Positions 18,411 to 27,445 of a DNA stretch of 64,000 nt are shown here, one piece after another (position 1 is the stretch's first letter; every line of letters starts with the position of its first letter). The notes under the pieces were generated by a model. The model ran no database searches. It was not told where the DNA came from and saw only the letters and a program-made list of their open reading frames with translations. The stretch comes from Lachnospiraceae bacterium (GTDB lineage Bacteria; Bacillota; Clostridia; Lachnospirales; Lachnospiraceae): contig JAFRSH010000046.1 in assembly GCA_017427685.1 (NCBI GenBank), positions 1-64,000 of the forward strand, in the 5' to 3' direction. The position numbers and the translations under genes are program-made.

Positions 18411-19208
18411 TTACTCTTTGATACCCTGTAAGATCATAGAGAGCGGAAAACCGCTATGATCGATTGAAGAAAAACCGCCGCTGATGTCGTGATCGAACTC
18501 CTGAAGTCCTGTGATAAAGATCCCGTTGTTACACATTCCGGATATGATCTCCGACATCGAATGGGTAAAATCGGTAAAGGTCTTGGAATGGTAGTTCTTC
18601 TTTGTCATATAATACATGCCGCCGTTTCCGGTCCATTCATGTTCGAAGTAAGAAAAATGACATTCCTTTCTGTGTTCCGGATCAAACTCCGCATCGCCTT
18701 CCGTAGCAAGCATGTTCGTGCAGGGATGCTGTTCGTTAAGCACGATCACGGCGCCCGGCTTCATGCATTTGGCCACGACCTCAAAAAAACGATTCAGATC
18801 TTCAAACCAGCATAACGCGCCTATAGTAATGATCACAACATCAAACCGTTCTTTGAAACGGTCGTCTATGTCATAAACGTTTATGGCCTCAAATTCACAG
18901 GACAGGCCCAGTTCGTTGGCTTTTTCATTGGCAAAAGCCACCTGGTTTTCAGCTATATCAAAACCTATTCCTTTCGCTGCTTTTCCGCATTTTGCCAAAG
19001 AAAGCAGCTCGCGGCCGTTGTTACAGCAGAACTGACCGATCGTCTTTCCTTCCGTATCGATGCTTCGCAAGACAGCAGCCATTTCTTTTTCAAAGAACGG
19101 ATAGTCTTCTTTCTGTATGCGCTCTGTTATATCGGCACCCCAGGATGCGTCTCTTTTATCAAACGCTTCTTCCCATGCCGCTTTATTTCCTTCAATGTAC
19201 TTTTCCAT
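18411..19208 (-). CDS. SAM-dependent class I methyltransferase
   Basis: A 265-residue protein with a Rossmann methyltransferase fold. Motif I is KTIGQFCCNNGRELLSLAKCGKAAKGIGFDI, with the acidic residue of motif II at IGFDIAE; the later strand RFDVVIITIGALCWFEDLNRFFEVVAKCMKPGAVIVLNEQHP covers motifs IV-VI. Substrate cannot be told. The FCCNNG in place of the usual glycine-rich GCG.G is characteristic of one subgroup of these enzymes. It is a single gene; the intergenic region on its 5' side holds a TTAACATGTTAA palindrome at 19300-19311. Confidence 0.85.
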   Translation of the reverse strand: MEKYIEGNKAAWEEAFDKRDASWGADITERIQKEDYPFFEKEMAAVLRSIDTEGKTIGQFCCNNGRELLSLAKCGKAAKGIGFDIAENQVAFANEKANELGLSCEFEAINVYDIDDRFKERFDVVIITIGALCWFEDLNRFFEVVAKCMKPGAVIVLNEQHPCTNMLATEGDAEFDPEHRKECHFSYFEHEWTGNGGMYYMTKKNYHSKTFTDFTHSMSEIISGMCNNGIFITGLQEFDHDISGGFSSIDHSGFPLSMILQGIKE

Positions 19209-19299
19209 AAGTTTATTTTCCTTCTCTTCATGATTATTCTGTCTATAACCTAAACAAATCTGCCTCTAGTATATCAAAACAACCGGAAATCTGCTATTC

Positions 19300-19311
19300 T
19301 TAACATGTTAA
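19300..19311. promoter_or_regulatory. 12-bp perfect palindrome between divergent genes
   Basis: TTAACATGTTAA lies 92 bases upstream of the methyltransferase start and 78 bases upstream of the divergent GNAT gene. It could be an operator; no cognate regulator is identified. Confidence 0.35.
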
Positions 19312-19388
19312 AAATGGGACACCAATCTCGGACTTAAGGCTTACTGCGGGTAATCAAAAAAGCAAATCCTACTGAAAGGGCGTATTAC

Positions 19389-19931
19389 ATGGATTATGTG
19401 AAAATGTTTAACGGCATGCATCCCGGATTCTTTGATGACCCGGGAATAAAAGGGATGCCAAAAAACTGGGTGTTTTCGGAATTGATAATGGATCTGCGCA
19501 CAGATTCACCACTTGAGGTAGTACCGCCTTGCCCTGAGGACATTGCTTTCGGCGAGTACAAAGGCGATATCGACGAGCTCAAGAAAGTTGTAAATGAAGT
19601 TGACGAGGACTGGGTACAGTACTTCAGCAAACGGAGCAGAGTTTTCTGTGCCTTTGATCGGGATGAGGTGGTTGCGTTCTGTGTATTATGTGATCTGGGA
19701 ACGCATGATGATCTTAAAGTCGGCGGACCGGGCTGCGTAGGAACCATTCCGAAGTATCGAAAGATGGGCATCGGACTCGAGATGGTCAGAAGAGCTACCG
19801 ATATACTGAAAAACGAAAAATACGACATCTCGTGGATACATTTTACCCATATCGAAAACTGGTACAAAAAGCTGGGATACAAAACGGTTCTGAAATGGAA
19901 TTCTGATGGAATTGTTATGGAGGAAGCATGA
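19389..19931 (+). CDS. GNAT-family acetyltransferase
   Basis: A 180-residue GNAT protein. The acetyl-CoA binding signature is GTIPKYRKMGIGLEMVRRATDIL (a variant of Q/RxxGxG/A), followed by IHFTHIENWYKKLGYKTV, the typical C-terminal strand-helix. Substrate unknown. The ATG at 19389 follows GAAAGGGCGTATTAC. It is a single gene followed 180 bases later by the XRE regulator gene. Confidence 0.88.
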   Translation: MDYVKMFNGMHPGFFDDPGIKGMPKNWVFSELIMDLRTDSPLEVVPPCPEDIAFGEYKGDIDELKKVVNEVDEDWVQYFSKRSRVFCAFDRDEVVAFCVLCDLGTHDDLKVGGPGCVGTIPKYRKMGIGLEMVRRATDILKNEKYDISWIHFTHIENWYKKLGYKTVLKWNSDGIVMEEA

Positions 19932-20011
19932 ACAAGGGAGGCTATCCCTAAAAACGGAAACCCTTCAACGAAATGTATAACAAGAGTAGCAATAATGCAA
20001 CTAATGATTCA

Positions 20012-20040
20012 TTGAGACAATATCCGCATGTTTATACAAT
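20012..20040 (+). promoter_or_regulatory. Promoter of the XRE-DUF5680 gene
   Basis: TTGAGA, 17-base spacer and TACAAT on the plus strand, 72 bases upstream of the start codon. An inverted repeat CCGAT-N6-ATCGG (20059-20074) follows and could be an autoregulatory site. Confidence 0.6.
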
Positions 20041-20111
20041 GAGAACCGAGCTCGGTACCCGATTGTTTGATCGGACGAGGGAAACATTTGACAAAGCGGA
20101 GGTAATAAGAC

Positions 20112-20783
20112 ATGAATTTTTCAGAAAAACTACAGATACTCAGGAAGAACAAGGGCTTCACGCAAGAGGCACTTGCCGACAGACTCGGTGTTTCAAGACA
20201 AGCGGTTGCAAAATGGGAGTCCGGACAGATTTATCCGGATATTTCAAATCTCATTCAGCTCAGTGAACTCATGAGCGTCAGCGTCGATTATCTTGTTAAG
20301 GATCAGGACTGCTCCGTGAGCATTAAACCTCGGGCAAACACGGATCTTGACGAGCTGATTGCCTTTAGACTGGAAGCAAATGTCAATACTTATGCAGCGT
20401 TTATGAACGAGGTTGATGCTACCAGACCGGCTTCTCATGATTTCAGATATGAAAATGGTAAGTATATGTATCACGATACATATGTCGGAGGAGAGATATT
20501 TGCCGGAGAAGAAGCCGTATGGAAGGACGGACTGGCCATCTATGCCATGAATTATATGGGAAGAGTATTAACAGACGGCTTTAGCGGCAACTTCCTGAAA
20601 GAAGCGTTGAGAGCGGCAGATAAGAAGATGCCGTACAGAGGACCGGAGCTGTATCAGTCGGGGGAATACACATACAGATGCAAAGTGACCGGTGACTTCA
20701 CCTGGTTTCAGGGATATGAAGAAATCTATCAGAACGAGCAAAAAGTGTATGAATGTGTATTTCACGGCGGATTGATGAAATGA
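20112..20783 (+). CDS. XRE-type regulator with C-terminal DUF5680 domain
   Basis: A 223-residue protein. Residues 1-66 are a Cro/CI helix-turn-helix (LQILRKNKGFTQEALADRLGVSRQAVAKWESGQIYPDISNLIQLSELMSVSVDYL). The remaining 150 residues match the DUF5680 type (DLDELIAFRLEANVNTYA, GEIFAGEEAVWKDGLAIYAMNYMGRVL, FTWFQGYEEIYQNEQKVYECVFHGGLM), a small alpha-beta domain that may sense a ligand. Regulators of this form are frequent in gut Firmicutes and usually act on themselves. ATG follows GCGGAGGTAATAAGAC. Confidence 0.88.
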   Translation: MNFSEKLQILRKNKGFTQEALADRLGVSRQAVAKWESGQIYPDISNLIQLSELMSVSVDYLVKDQDCSVSIKPRANTDLDELIAFRLEANVNTYAAFMNEVDATRPASHDFRYENGKYMYHDTYVGGEIFAGEEAVWKDGLAIYAMNYMGRVLTDGFSGNFLKEALRAADKKMPYRGPELYQSGEYTYRCKVTGDFTWFQGYEEIYQNEQKVYECVFHGGLMK

Positions 20784-20919
20784 TTAACCGGTAGTTGGAG
20801 AACAAAAAGCTATGAAAGCATTTTTAGTTTCAAAATCCTGCCCAACGAGAACGCCGGTTCGGCTTTAAGAAAAGTGATATACACGTAAATTTTCATTTTT
20901 TTTCTTCTTGCAAGGCTTA

Positions 20920-20983
20920 CTTCGAGAAACGAATGGGCATGGATTTGTATGAAGCGGTAGATAAGGCGAATTTCAGGCCTTAA
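20920..20983 (+). pseudogene. Possible decayed gene fragment
   Basis: Bases 20784-21009 hold no intact gene. One short plus-strand frame reads AYFEKRMGMDLYEAVDKANFRP before a stop, which looks coding but has no start or upstream part. It could be the tail of a lost gene; I cannot name the family. Confidence 0.3.
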
Positions 20984-21009
20984 CAAAATTATAACGATCA
21001 TTTATGGTC

Positions 21010-21780
21010 TCAGAAAAAGGTGTTTAAAACATAATTTACAAATTCTTCTGCGAGAGCATGATTTTCGCTGCTGTCTAATGTGGAAAAATCACGTTCCCGC
21101 CTACGGGCAAGGGCGTCCTCCAAAAGCCCCGAGTATTTCGGGAGGAACTCCATAGCCCACTTAGCAGCCGCAGGCTTCGATGTTTGTTTTCCTGTCCGAA
21201 CGGTGTAGAGAGCTCTGCAGACAGTCAGGATCGCATACGCCTGACTATAGCCGTCTTTACATGTCTTTATCCGGTCGCGAAAACCGAGCGCATATCCTTT
21301 TATTTGTTTTACAAATTCTTCGCTTGAAATATAAGGGATTACCTCTTTGGGATCCCCACCGAACAGCGGAACCGCATATTCTCTTACAAGATACCACTCG
21401 TCGATCCATTCAGTATCGGCAGCGATCATATGAAGCGGCTCTCCCGGAGAAATGTTGGCCATATTAAAAGCCACAGTCCTAAACCTTTTTAATCCCTCTG
21501 CGGGAGCGTAATGGACTTCGATCCGATTATCCCATTCGGGATATTTGCGGATGATTTCTTCATGCATAGCGCGAAGAAGTGTAAGCTCTTCCGCCGTGAC
21601 TTCAGAACCGATCAGGCAAAGAGTATCTATGTCGCTGGTGTGTTCATCAAAGTCTCCCCAAACAAGCGAGCCATACGCATAATAACCGAGAAGCTTGTCG
21701 GAAAAGACACGCTTATGGCCTTCAAGCAGTGCCTGCAATAATTGATCCACATCTTTGTACTGAAACGTTATTTGTTCCAC
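21010..21780 (-). CDS. Aminoglycoside-adenylyltransferase-like nucleotidyltransferase
   Basis: A 256-residue protein with a nucleotidyltransferase core: GYYAYGSLVWGDFDEHTSDIDTLCLIG gives the GS...W and DxD metal-ligand pattern, and NRIEVHYAPAE supplies the third acidic strand. The C-terminal helical half (GYALGFRDRIKTCKDGYSQAYAILTVCRALYTVRTGKQTSKPAAAKWAMEFLP) follows the DUF4111 layout of the AadA family. It could modify an aminoglycoside or be a housekeeping homologue; no resistance context is visible, so the drug role is not claimed. ATG 21780 follows GGAGAAAAACA. Confidence 0.8.
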   Translation of the reverse strand: MEQITFQYKDVDQLLQALLEGHKRVFSDKLLGYYAYGSLVWGDFDEHTSDIDTLCLIGSEVTAEELTLLRAMHEEIIRKYPEWDNRIEVHYAPAEGLKRFRTVAFNMANISPGEPLHMIAADTEWIDEWYLVREYAVPLFGGDPKEVIPYISSEEFVKQIKGYALGFRDRIKTCKDGYSQAYAILTVCRALYTVRTGKQTSKPAAAKWAMEFLPKYSGLLEDALARRRERDFSTLDSSENHALAEEFVNYVLNTFF

Positions 21781-21845
21781 TGTTTTTCTCCAATTCCTGA
21801 CTGTTTTTATCGCATCCGAGATGTCTCCTTCTAAGACAGCTAGTA

Positions 21846-22394
21846 CTACCGCTCATCCCGCAGGATCGAGTACCAGCTTGCGTCGCAGATTCCGGTGTTG
21901 TTCCTGTCGGCGCATCGTCTTGTGCCCTCGTATTTCATGCCACAGTGTTTCATTACCATGCCTGAATGAGGATTCTTCGGGTCATGGTAGGAGCAAATGC
22001 AGTTTGCCCCGACTTCATCAAAGAAAAAGTCGATCACGGCCTGTGCTGCTTCGGAAACTATGCCTTGATGCCACAGGCTTCTGCTGAGACAATATCCTAT
22101 CTCCACGAGCCCAAGATCATCTTCAGGCAAACCGTGGATCGTTCCGAACGCCTCGCCCGCTTTTTCCTTAAGCGTGATCGTCCAATGATAATAATCGTCC
22201 TTCTCATAAAGCGGAAGCCACGACTCAACAACACGCTTCGTCTCTGCCACATCCTTGTGTGTCGGCCACGTCAAAAATCGGGTCACCTCGGGATCCGACG
22301 CCCAGTTACGGAAGATCGCATCCGCATCTTCCTTCACGATCCTTCTTAAGATCAGGCGCTTTGTTTCTATCTGTTTCGTTCCGCAGTGTTTCAT
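21846..22394 (-). CDS. GNAT acetyltransferase, RimJ/RimL type
   Basis: A 182-residue protein of the GNAT subgroup used for N-terminal or small-molecule acetylation: TKRLILRRIVKEDADAIFRNWASDPEVTRFLTWPTH at the N terminus and EIGYCLSRSLWHQGIVSEAAQAVIDFFFDEVGANCICSYHDPKNPHSGMVMKHCGMKYEG in the acetyl-CoA region. The start was set at ATG 22394 rather than the adjacent GTG, since GAGAGGGAATTGTG gives the right spacing. Confidence 0.88.
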   Translation of the reverse strand: MKHCGTKQIETKRLILRRIVKEDADAIFRNWASDPEVTRFLTWPTHKDVAETKRVVESWLPLYEKDDYYHWTITLKEKAGEAFGTIHGLPEDDLGLVEIGYCLSRSLWHQGIVSEAAQAVIDFFFDEVGANCICSYHDPKNPHSGMVMKHCGMKYEGTRRCADRNNTGICDASWYSILRDER

Positions 22395-22419
22395 CACAAT
22401 TCCCTCTCATACCCTTGTC

Positions 22420-24234
22420 TCAAGACGGGTCTCTCATTATCCCCATAAAGATGGGCACATTTGTCTCAAGATCGACAAGCATGTAAATGTACGGCCTGTT
22501 CAGGTTAACATTTTTTACCAAAGACTCTTTGAAAGCTCCTCCGAACTTAAGGTCGAGCACGGTTGCGGCACCGGCTTTCGTTCCTCTTTCGTTCACTTCG
22601 ATGAATGTTTTATGGACAACCCTTCCAATGCTTATATTCCCTCTTTCGGATGTTCCGATCCCGAACAGCTGCGCCTTTTCGGAGTCAAACGCGCGTGTCA
22701 TCCCCATGGAACGGAGGATATCTTTCATATCAACCGAGTAATCTGTCTTTATCTTGGGCATGGAGGTCATCACGATATATTCGCCGGGATCTGCAAGGAT
22801 GCCTCTGAGCTTCCCTCCGTTAAGACCGGCCAGATACTCGTCCACATCGATCCCTTCGTCGGGGAGAAGTGCGGCGAATCCGTACTTGAGGCCTTTATAG
22901 TATTTAATGAATCCCTTGGCTTTATCGTCCTCCAGATAAGCACTCTCGGTGCCGTGCATGAAGGGAACCGTCTTTTCTTCCCTATCGGCAGTCGTAAACA
23001 CTTCGTCTTTTATGTTAAAGTCGAAATACTTTTTATCCCACTCAGCATCAAACGCAAGTGCATTGATCAGGAGAAGCACCTCCTCGGACTTTATCTCGTT
23101 GATGATACTCGGGATCATTCCGTCGGTTTTCCTGTCTACCCACGAATTCACTTCGCCTACGGTCGAATCGTCAAACGGAGCGTCAAAAACCTCCGCATTG
23201 AAGTATTCGGTAGTATCCTCCAGAAATTCCCTGTTGATCTTGAAAGCGGGATCGTCTTTATACCAGACCGAATTCGCCACATCAAGCTTGCCGGAGGCTT
23301 CGGGCGTCCCTAACAGGCTCTTTGCAAACTCCTCCGAGTACTCACAGAATTCGGCAACCCTCATTCCCAGAACACCTTCCATTTCGGCAAGCGTTTCATC
23401 CGTTGCGCCACAGCCCGCCATGGAAAGTGCGGCGAACACAGAGAGCGGTGATATAAGCGTATTCTTGTTCTTCTCGTACGCCACACACTCCTTAAAGAGG
23501 TTCACGGCAAATCCTGTCAGTGCGCTGTTTGCAGCCGTTTCGGTTGCCACCGGAACTCCGTAAGGCTTATCGACCTCATCTTCGCGTGCCGTCCTCTTTC
23601 CTTCCGTTATACCGTCTGAAATCCAGAATCCGTAGTATACTGTCCCTTCAGGCCATGTTGCGGTTACTTCAAAAACAAATCCGGCGTTGGGCAATATACA
23701 TATGGTTTTCGTTTCTTTGTCATAATCCGGGGTGCTATAATACTTATTTACGTAAGAAATATCCCCCGCATAGATTTCAAACCATTGTCTAATGAATACC
23801 TTATCGGGTTCGATCTCAAAATCCAGCTTTATTTCCGAAACTCCGTCTTTGATCTTGATCAAGCCAAACCCATTTTTAAACTCCAGCGGATGCGCCCCGT
23901 CCACGCAGAATCCGCCTGAACCGTCTTCTCCGATGGCCGTCCAAGAAGCCGTCGTCGGCTCGGCCTTGTACGTTTCTCCGTCATAAATGACATTAAGCTT
24001 CGGCAGGCGGTCATAAACGCTTCCGGTTTTAACACCGGTTGACGTAGCACTGTCAACCGCCTTCGGAGCACCTTCTTCCACAGGAAGAGTTTCCGTCCCC
24101 TCTCCATTCGGATCACGTAGTTCGACCTGATTGCTTTCACATCCAACAAAAGAAAGCACGAGCAGCAAAAGAACACACATCGCCAATGTCCTTTTGAAGA
24201 TCGTGCCGGTTTTAAAATTGGTATGATTATTCAT
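22420..24234 (-). CDS. Serpin-family lipoprotein with N-terminal extension
   Basis: A 604-residue exported protein. The signal peptide ends in LSFVGC, a lipobox, so it is probably a lipoprotein. Residues about 35-230 form a domain I do not recognise. From about residue 245 it is a serpin: SALTGFAVNLFKECV, NTLISPLSVFAALSMAGCGA, and near the end the hinge EVNERGTKAGAATV with small residues that permit loop insertion, followed by NRPYIYMLVDLETNVPIFMGIMRDP. An inhibitory serpin against host or microbial serine proteases is plausible. The start is ATG 24234 after GGGGGCTTTT. Confidence 0.88.
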   Translation of the reverse strand: MNNHTNFKTGTIFKRTLAMCVLLLLVLSFVGCESNQVELRDPNGEGTETLPVEEGAPKAVDSATSTGVKTGSVYDRLPKLNVIYDGETYKAEPTTASWTAIGEDGSGGFCVDGAHPLEFKNGFGLIKIKDGVSEIKLDFEIEPDKVFIRQWFEIYAGDISYVNKYYSTPDYDKETKTICILPNAGFVFEVTATWPEGTVYYGFWISDGITEGKRTAREDEVDKPYGVPVATETAANSALTGFAVNLFKECVAYEKNKNTLISPLSVFAALSMAGCGATDETLAEMEGVLGMRVAEFCEYSEEFAKSLLGTPEASGKLDVANSVWYKDDPAFKINREFLEDTTEYFNAEVFDAPFDDSTVGEVNSWVDRKTDGMIPSIINEIKSEEVLLLINALAFDAEWDKKYFDFNIKDEVFTTADREEKTVPFMHGTESAYLEDDKAKGFIKYYKGLKYGFAALLPDEGIDVDEYLAGLNGGKLRGILADPGEYIVMTSMPKIKTDYSVDMKDILRSMGMTRAFDSEKAQLFGIGTSERGNISIGRVVHKTFIEVNERGTKAGAATVLDLKFGGAFKESLVKNVNLNRPYIYMLVDLETNVPIFMGIMRDPS

Positions 24235-24338
24235 AAAAGCCCCCTTTTCTTCCCTTTGCGGATCCGTATGACGGCTCACGCTTATGTTATAGTATCGCTC
24301 ATTAGACGACATTCGATACCGTTCGGTTCCTTTTTTTA

Positions 24339-25019
24339 TCATTTATTCTCGGTATACCTGCAGTTCGGGTAGCCCGTGCATCCCCAGAAGTTCCCGAACC
24401 GTCCGCTCCGAAGCTTAAGCTCGCTGCCGCACTTCGGGCAGAACCTTTCTTCCTGCAGCAGCTGAGGCGAAGCCGACTTTTCTGTCAAAAGCTTCTCATA
24501 GACCTGTTGGTTCATCCTGCAATCGTTTAATGCTCTGTGGGCTCCCTGCGTACTGATCTCGTAATACATGGCGAGATCGGTGAGTGTGTGGTGAGGCAGT
24601 CTCGGAAGACACTTCCTCGCCATCCAGAGCGTGTCGATGTAATCGTTTCCGACGGTCTGACCAAAGAACTTCTCACTGTCCCGGCAGATAAACTTCATAT
24701 CGAAGGAGTGGATGTTATGACCCACAAGGACCATATCCCCTGCGAATTCCATAAACGCTTTTAGCACCGGTTCAAACGACGGCGCATCGGCTACCATATC
24801 ATCGGTGATCCCGTTCACCGCGGATGCCTGCGCGGGGATGTGCATTCCGGGATTCACAAGAGACGTGAATTCGTCCGTCACTTCTCCGCCGATTACTTTA
24901 ACTGCCGAAATCTCGACCACCCGATCCCTGTACGGCGAGATCCCTGTGGTCTCCAGGTCGAACACCACGTAGTCCCGTACATGATCCTTCAGTCTTTTCC
25001 CCATCTGTGCTGAAAACAT
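24339..25019 (-). CDS. DEDDh 3'-5' exonuclease with C-terminal zinc ribbon
   Basis: A 226-residue nuclease of the DnaQ/PolC-epsilon superfamily. Exo I is VFDLETTG, Exo II is LVGHNIHSFDMKF and Exo III is HRALNDC, with the DEDDh histidine. After residue 185 a four-cysteine module (RFCPKCGSEL ... WGCTGYPNCRY) of the topoisomerase I C4 zinc-ribbon type binds single-stranded DNA. This fusion resembles proofreading-like nucleases in Firmicutes. ATG 25019 follows GGCGGAGAGATTA. Confidence 0.88.
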   Translation of the reverse strand: MFSAQMGKRLKDHVRDYVVFDLETTGISPYRDRVVEISAVKVIGGEVTDEFTSLVNPGMHIPAQASAVNGITDDMVADAPSFEPVLKAFMEFAGDMVLVGHNIHSFDMKFICRDSEKFFGQTVGNDYIDTLWMARKCLPRLPHHTLTDLAMYYEISTQGAHRALNDCRMNQQVYEKLLTEKSASPQLLQEERFCPKCGSELKLRSGRFGNFWGCTGYPNCRYTENK

Positions 25020-25083
25020 TAATCTCTCCGCCTTTCATTCCTTCTACGGTATATCCTTTTCCCCCTTGTTTTTTACGGACGCT

Positions 25084-25196
25084 CCTTGTTGAACCACGCT
25101 CTTTCTTCAAAGTCCTTTTTCTTCGGGGGACGAACTTCTTCGGCTGCGATACCGACCGGGAGGAAGGTAACCTCTTTCACTGAAGAGTATATTGTT
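25084..25196 (-). pseudogene. Remnant of a nitroreductase gene, 3' end only
   Basis: On the minus strand a frame of about 38 codons reads ...VTFLPVGIAAEEVRPPKK... and ends FEERAWFNKERP before TAA at 25086-25084. This matches the C-terminal tail of nitroreductase-family flavoproteins (PIGYPAE...RKPLEE). An in-frame TAA precedes it and no start or FMN-binding part exists nearby, so it is a decayed fragment left after deletion. Confidence 0.55.
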
Positions 25197-25221
25197 TATC
25201 CTCCCCGTTTTCAAGCGCATT

Positions 25222-25248
25222 AAAGGGCTGTCTTTTCGACAGCCCTTT
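25222..25248 (-). terminator. Hairpin downstream of the CotH gene
   Basis: Perfect 11-bp stem AAAGGGCTGTC/GACAGCCCTTT around a five-base loop, 87 bases beyond the CotH stop. The following T run is short, so termination may be partial. Confidence 0.6.
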
Positions 25249-25334
25249 ACCTGCTTAATACCCTATTGTTGCATTTATCCAACTCTTTCGCTTCCCGGAG
25301 GTTCCGGGTTTTCGATTATACCTGACTGTTAAGC

Positions 25335-27374
25335 TTAATTTGCCCACTTCTTTCTCTTGAAGAGTTTCGTGAGTCCCAATGCACCCAGCATCAGTACAAG
25401 ACACACTCCGAAGAGGATGAGAGTTGAAGTCGTGTCTGTGCCGGAAGAGCCCCACGACATCCCGCCAAACGCCCCGCCACCAAAGGAAGGCATGTTACTT
25501 CCGTTTGACGAATCTCCTCCGAAAGAGGGTATGTCTCCGCCGGAAGTGGCTGTTGTTATAACAGACTTCTGCGAATCGTTGCTTTCGGTCGTTGTTGAGC
25601 TTGAGGAATCATTGGACGAAGTGTTCCTCTGACCCTTCCGGGCTTTGATCCCGCCTCCGAAACCGCCCATATTGAAGGTTCCCATGGCTTTGGTGTCTAT
25701 ATCCGAAGCATCGACGAAATTCGACTTGTCCGTTCTCTGACCCGCGTCCGTCGAAGGGATCGTGCCGTCAAGCTGACCCTTGATGCTCTCGGCGCGGAGC
25801 TTGAATACTCTGTATAAAATGTCCTTTGCTGTTGTGTACTCGTCATACTTGTAAAGAGCTGTGGGGTCTGTCTTAACAAGTTCATCTATCTGTGAAACGA
25901 TACGGTTATAAACCTCGTCGAATCTGCCTCCGAGTACATACTCTTCCGCAAGCTGCCTCAGATACTCATGGTACTTGGCAAGATACTCTTCGTTCTCAAG
26001 GAGCGCGTCAAAGAACTTCGTTCCCGAGAAAGGAGTGTCGATCGCATCGTTTACCATGTCTGTCGCATCGCCCGAGCTGCCCATGGACATTCCGCCGAAG
26101 GAAAGGTTGTAATCCCAGGGGAGGATATTGAGCTGCCCGTCATATTCGTAAAGATAATAATTATGAGCCATGGAACCCGAAAGACTGTCCATGTTCACCG
26201 CGAAGGTGTGAACTGCCATGTATTTGAGCACGTTGTCCACATCGAGGTACTTTTCAAGGTCGTTGCCTTCGCTGATATTCTTGAGAGCGGTGACGACCCT
26301 GCGATGATCCGACTTGCTCGTTCCGGTGATCTCGCCTTCCCAGATCGTCGAGTAGCTGTCAAGCTCGTCATCGCTGTAGTTGAGGTTTGCACCTCCGCCA
26401 CCCATTGAGAAACCGCCGCCACCGAAGCCGCCTCTCGATGACTCTCTCTTGGATTCTGTTTCGGAAGTGCTCTCGCTCGAGGCTTCGTCTTTGTTTTCCG
26501 AAGTCCCGGAATCACTTTCAGAAGGAGCAGGCACTGCGCCCTCTCCCCCGGGCATTTTCCCGAAGTCGAAACTGCCCATGTCAGGCATGCTTCCGAAGTC
26601 AAAGTTACTCATGTCGGGCATATTCCCGAAGTCCATGTTGCCCATATCGGGCATGCCACCGCCTCCGAAGCCTCCCTCGGGTACGGAAGGAGCGGATGAA
26701 GACGATGAGGAAGACGATGAGGACTTGCCACCTCCCATCTCCATACTGTCGGGCTTGTAAAGCTCGCCGTCCTGAGTACCGAAATTACGGAGCATAAAGC
26801 TCTTTTCAACGCCCTCGAGGGCGAGGTAAACGCCACGGTATTCGCCGTTCAACGAAACCTCGGCGTAGTTATATAACGAAGCGTCCGCACCAATGTACTC
26901 AAACATGTCATAAATGAGCGCTTCTTTCATGTTGGTCGCATCCGCGTAATTGTTGTTAAGGATCAGTTTGTCGAGCCCGTAGCATGTCTGCCCGTCCACG
27001 AAGTGGCCAAACTCGAGCTTCAGACTGTAGCGGTCGCAGTCGGGATCGGAAACGATCGCCGAAAGACTGGTGTTCCCCTTCGGCCTGATCCCGACGTTTC
27101 TGATCTTCTCACCGTTGATCACCACATCGCACGCGTAGTATTCCTCTGTCATGGCACCCGCAAGCATGGTGTTCCAGTCTTCCTCGTCCATGATTATGTC
27201 GACGGTGATCAGCTCATCCTTATCAAACAGCTTTGTTTCGTAGGCCATATCTACGCCTGTTCCGCCAAACACCTCGGTGATCTCCTCGGACAGTCCGATC
27301 GCCACAAAACAAACCAATACAGCCACGGTTACGACCGCAATTATGATCTTGTTTATATGCTTATGTGATGCCAT
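25335..27374 (-). CDS. CotH kinase-like protein, membrane-anchored
   Basis: A 680-residue protein with an N-terminal membrane segment (IIIAVVTVAVLVCFVAIGLSE) and a C-terminal one (LILFGVCLVLMLGALGLTKLF) ending in KRKKWAN. The central part is CotH-like: VDIIMDEEDWNTML, KGNTSLS, SLKLEFGHFVDGQTCYGLDKLILNNNYADATNMKEALIYDMF, and NILPWDYNLSFGG. CotH proteins are atypical kinases acting on secreted coat or surface proteins. A Gly/Met-rich repeat (consensus MPDMxxFDFG) interrupts the domain at about residues 238-275. The start is ATG 27374 after AAAGGATTGCGATT. Confidence 0.85.
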   Translation of the reverse strand: MASHKHINKIIIAVVTVAVLVCFVAIGLSEEITEVFGGTGVDMAYETKLFDKDELITVDIIMDEEDWNTMLAGAMTEEYYACDVVINGEKIRNVGIRPKGNTSLSAIVSDPDCDRYSLKLEFGHFVDGQTCYGLDKLILNNNYADATNMKEALIYDMFEYIGADASLYNYAEVSLNGEYRGVYLALEGVEKSFMLRNFGTQDGELYKPDSMEMGGGKSSSSSSSSSSAPSVPEGGFGGGGMPDMGNMDFGNMPDMSNFDFGSMPDMGSFDFGKMPGGEGAVPAPSESDSGTSENKDEASSESTSETESKRESSRGGFGGGGFSMGGGGANLNYSDDELDSYSTIWEGEITGTSKSDHRRVVTALKNISEGNDLEKYLDVDNVLKYMAVHTFAVNMDSLSGSMAHNYYLYEYDGQLNILPWDYNLSFGGMSMGSSGDATDMVNDAIDTPFSGTKFFDALLENEEYLAKYHEYLRQLAEEYVLGGRFDEVYNRIVSQIDELVKTDPTALYKYDEYTTAKDILYRVFKLRAESIKGQLDGTIPSTDAGQRTDKSNFVDASDIDTKAMGTFNMGGFGGGIKARKGQRNTSSNDSSSSTTTESNDSQKSVITTATSGGDIPSFGGDSSNGSNMPSFGGGAFGGMSWGSSGTDTTSTLILFGVCLVLMLGALGLTKLFKRKKWAN
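26551..26660 (-). repeat. In-frame DFGxMPDM repeats in the CotH gene
   Basis: The unit of about ten codons (MPDMxxFDFG or variant) occurs four times, at the DNA level visible as repeated ...CCCGAAGTC... blocks. It is coding, not a CRISPR array. Strings of serine (26690-26730) lie next to it. Confidence 0.75.
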
Positions 27375-27445
27375 AATCGCAATCCTTTCTCTTTGGATTC
27401 TCGCAGTAATCTCGACTAAGTCTCCAGATTCATCATTCATTCACT

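Noticed and set aside
20048..20061. A 14-base match to a common cloning-vector polylinker (GAGCTCGGTACCCG)
   Set aside because: The flanking bases do not continue the vector sequence, so it is taken as chance and not as contamination.
21010..21780. Aminoglycoside resistance gene
   Set aside because: Only the general nucleotidyltransferase pattern is seen; no mobile element or resistance cluster accompanies it.
26551..26660. Tandem DNA repeats that might be a CRISPR array
   Set aside because: The units are in frame with the CotH gene, have no unique spacers and no cas genes are present.
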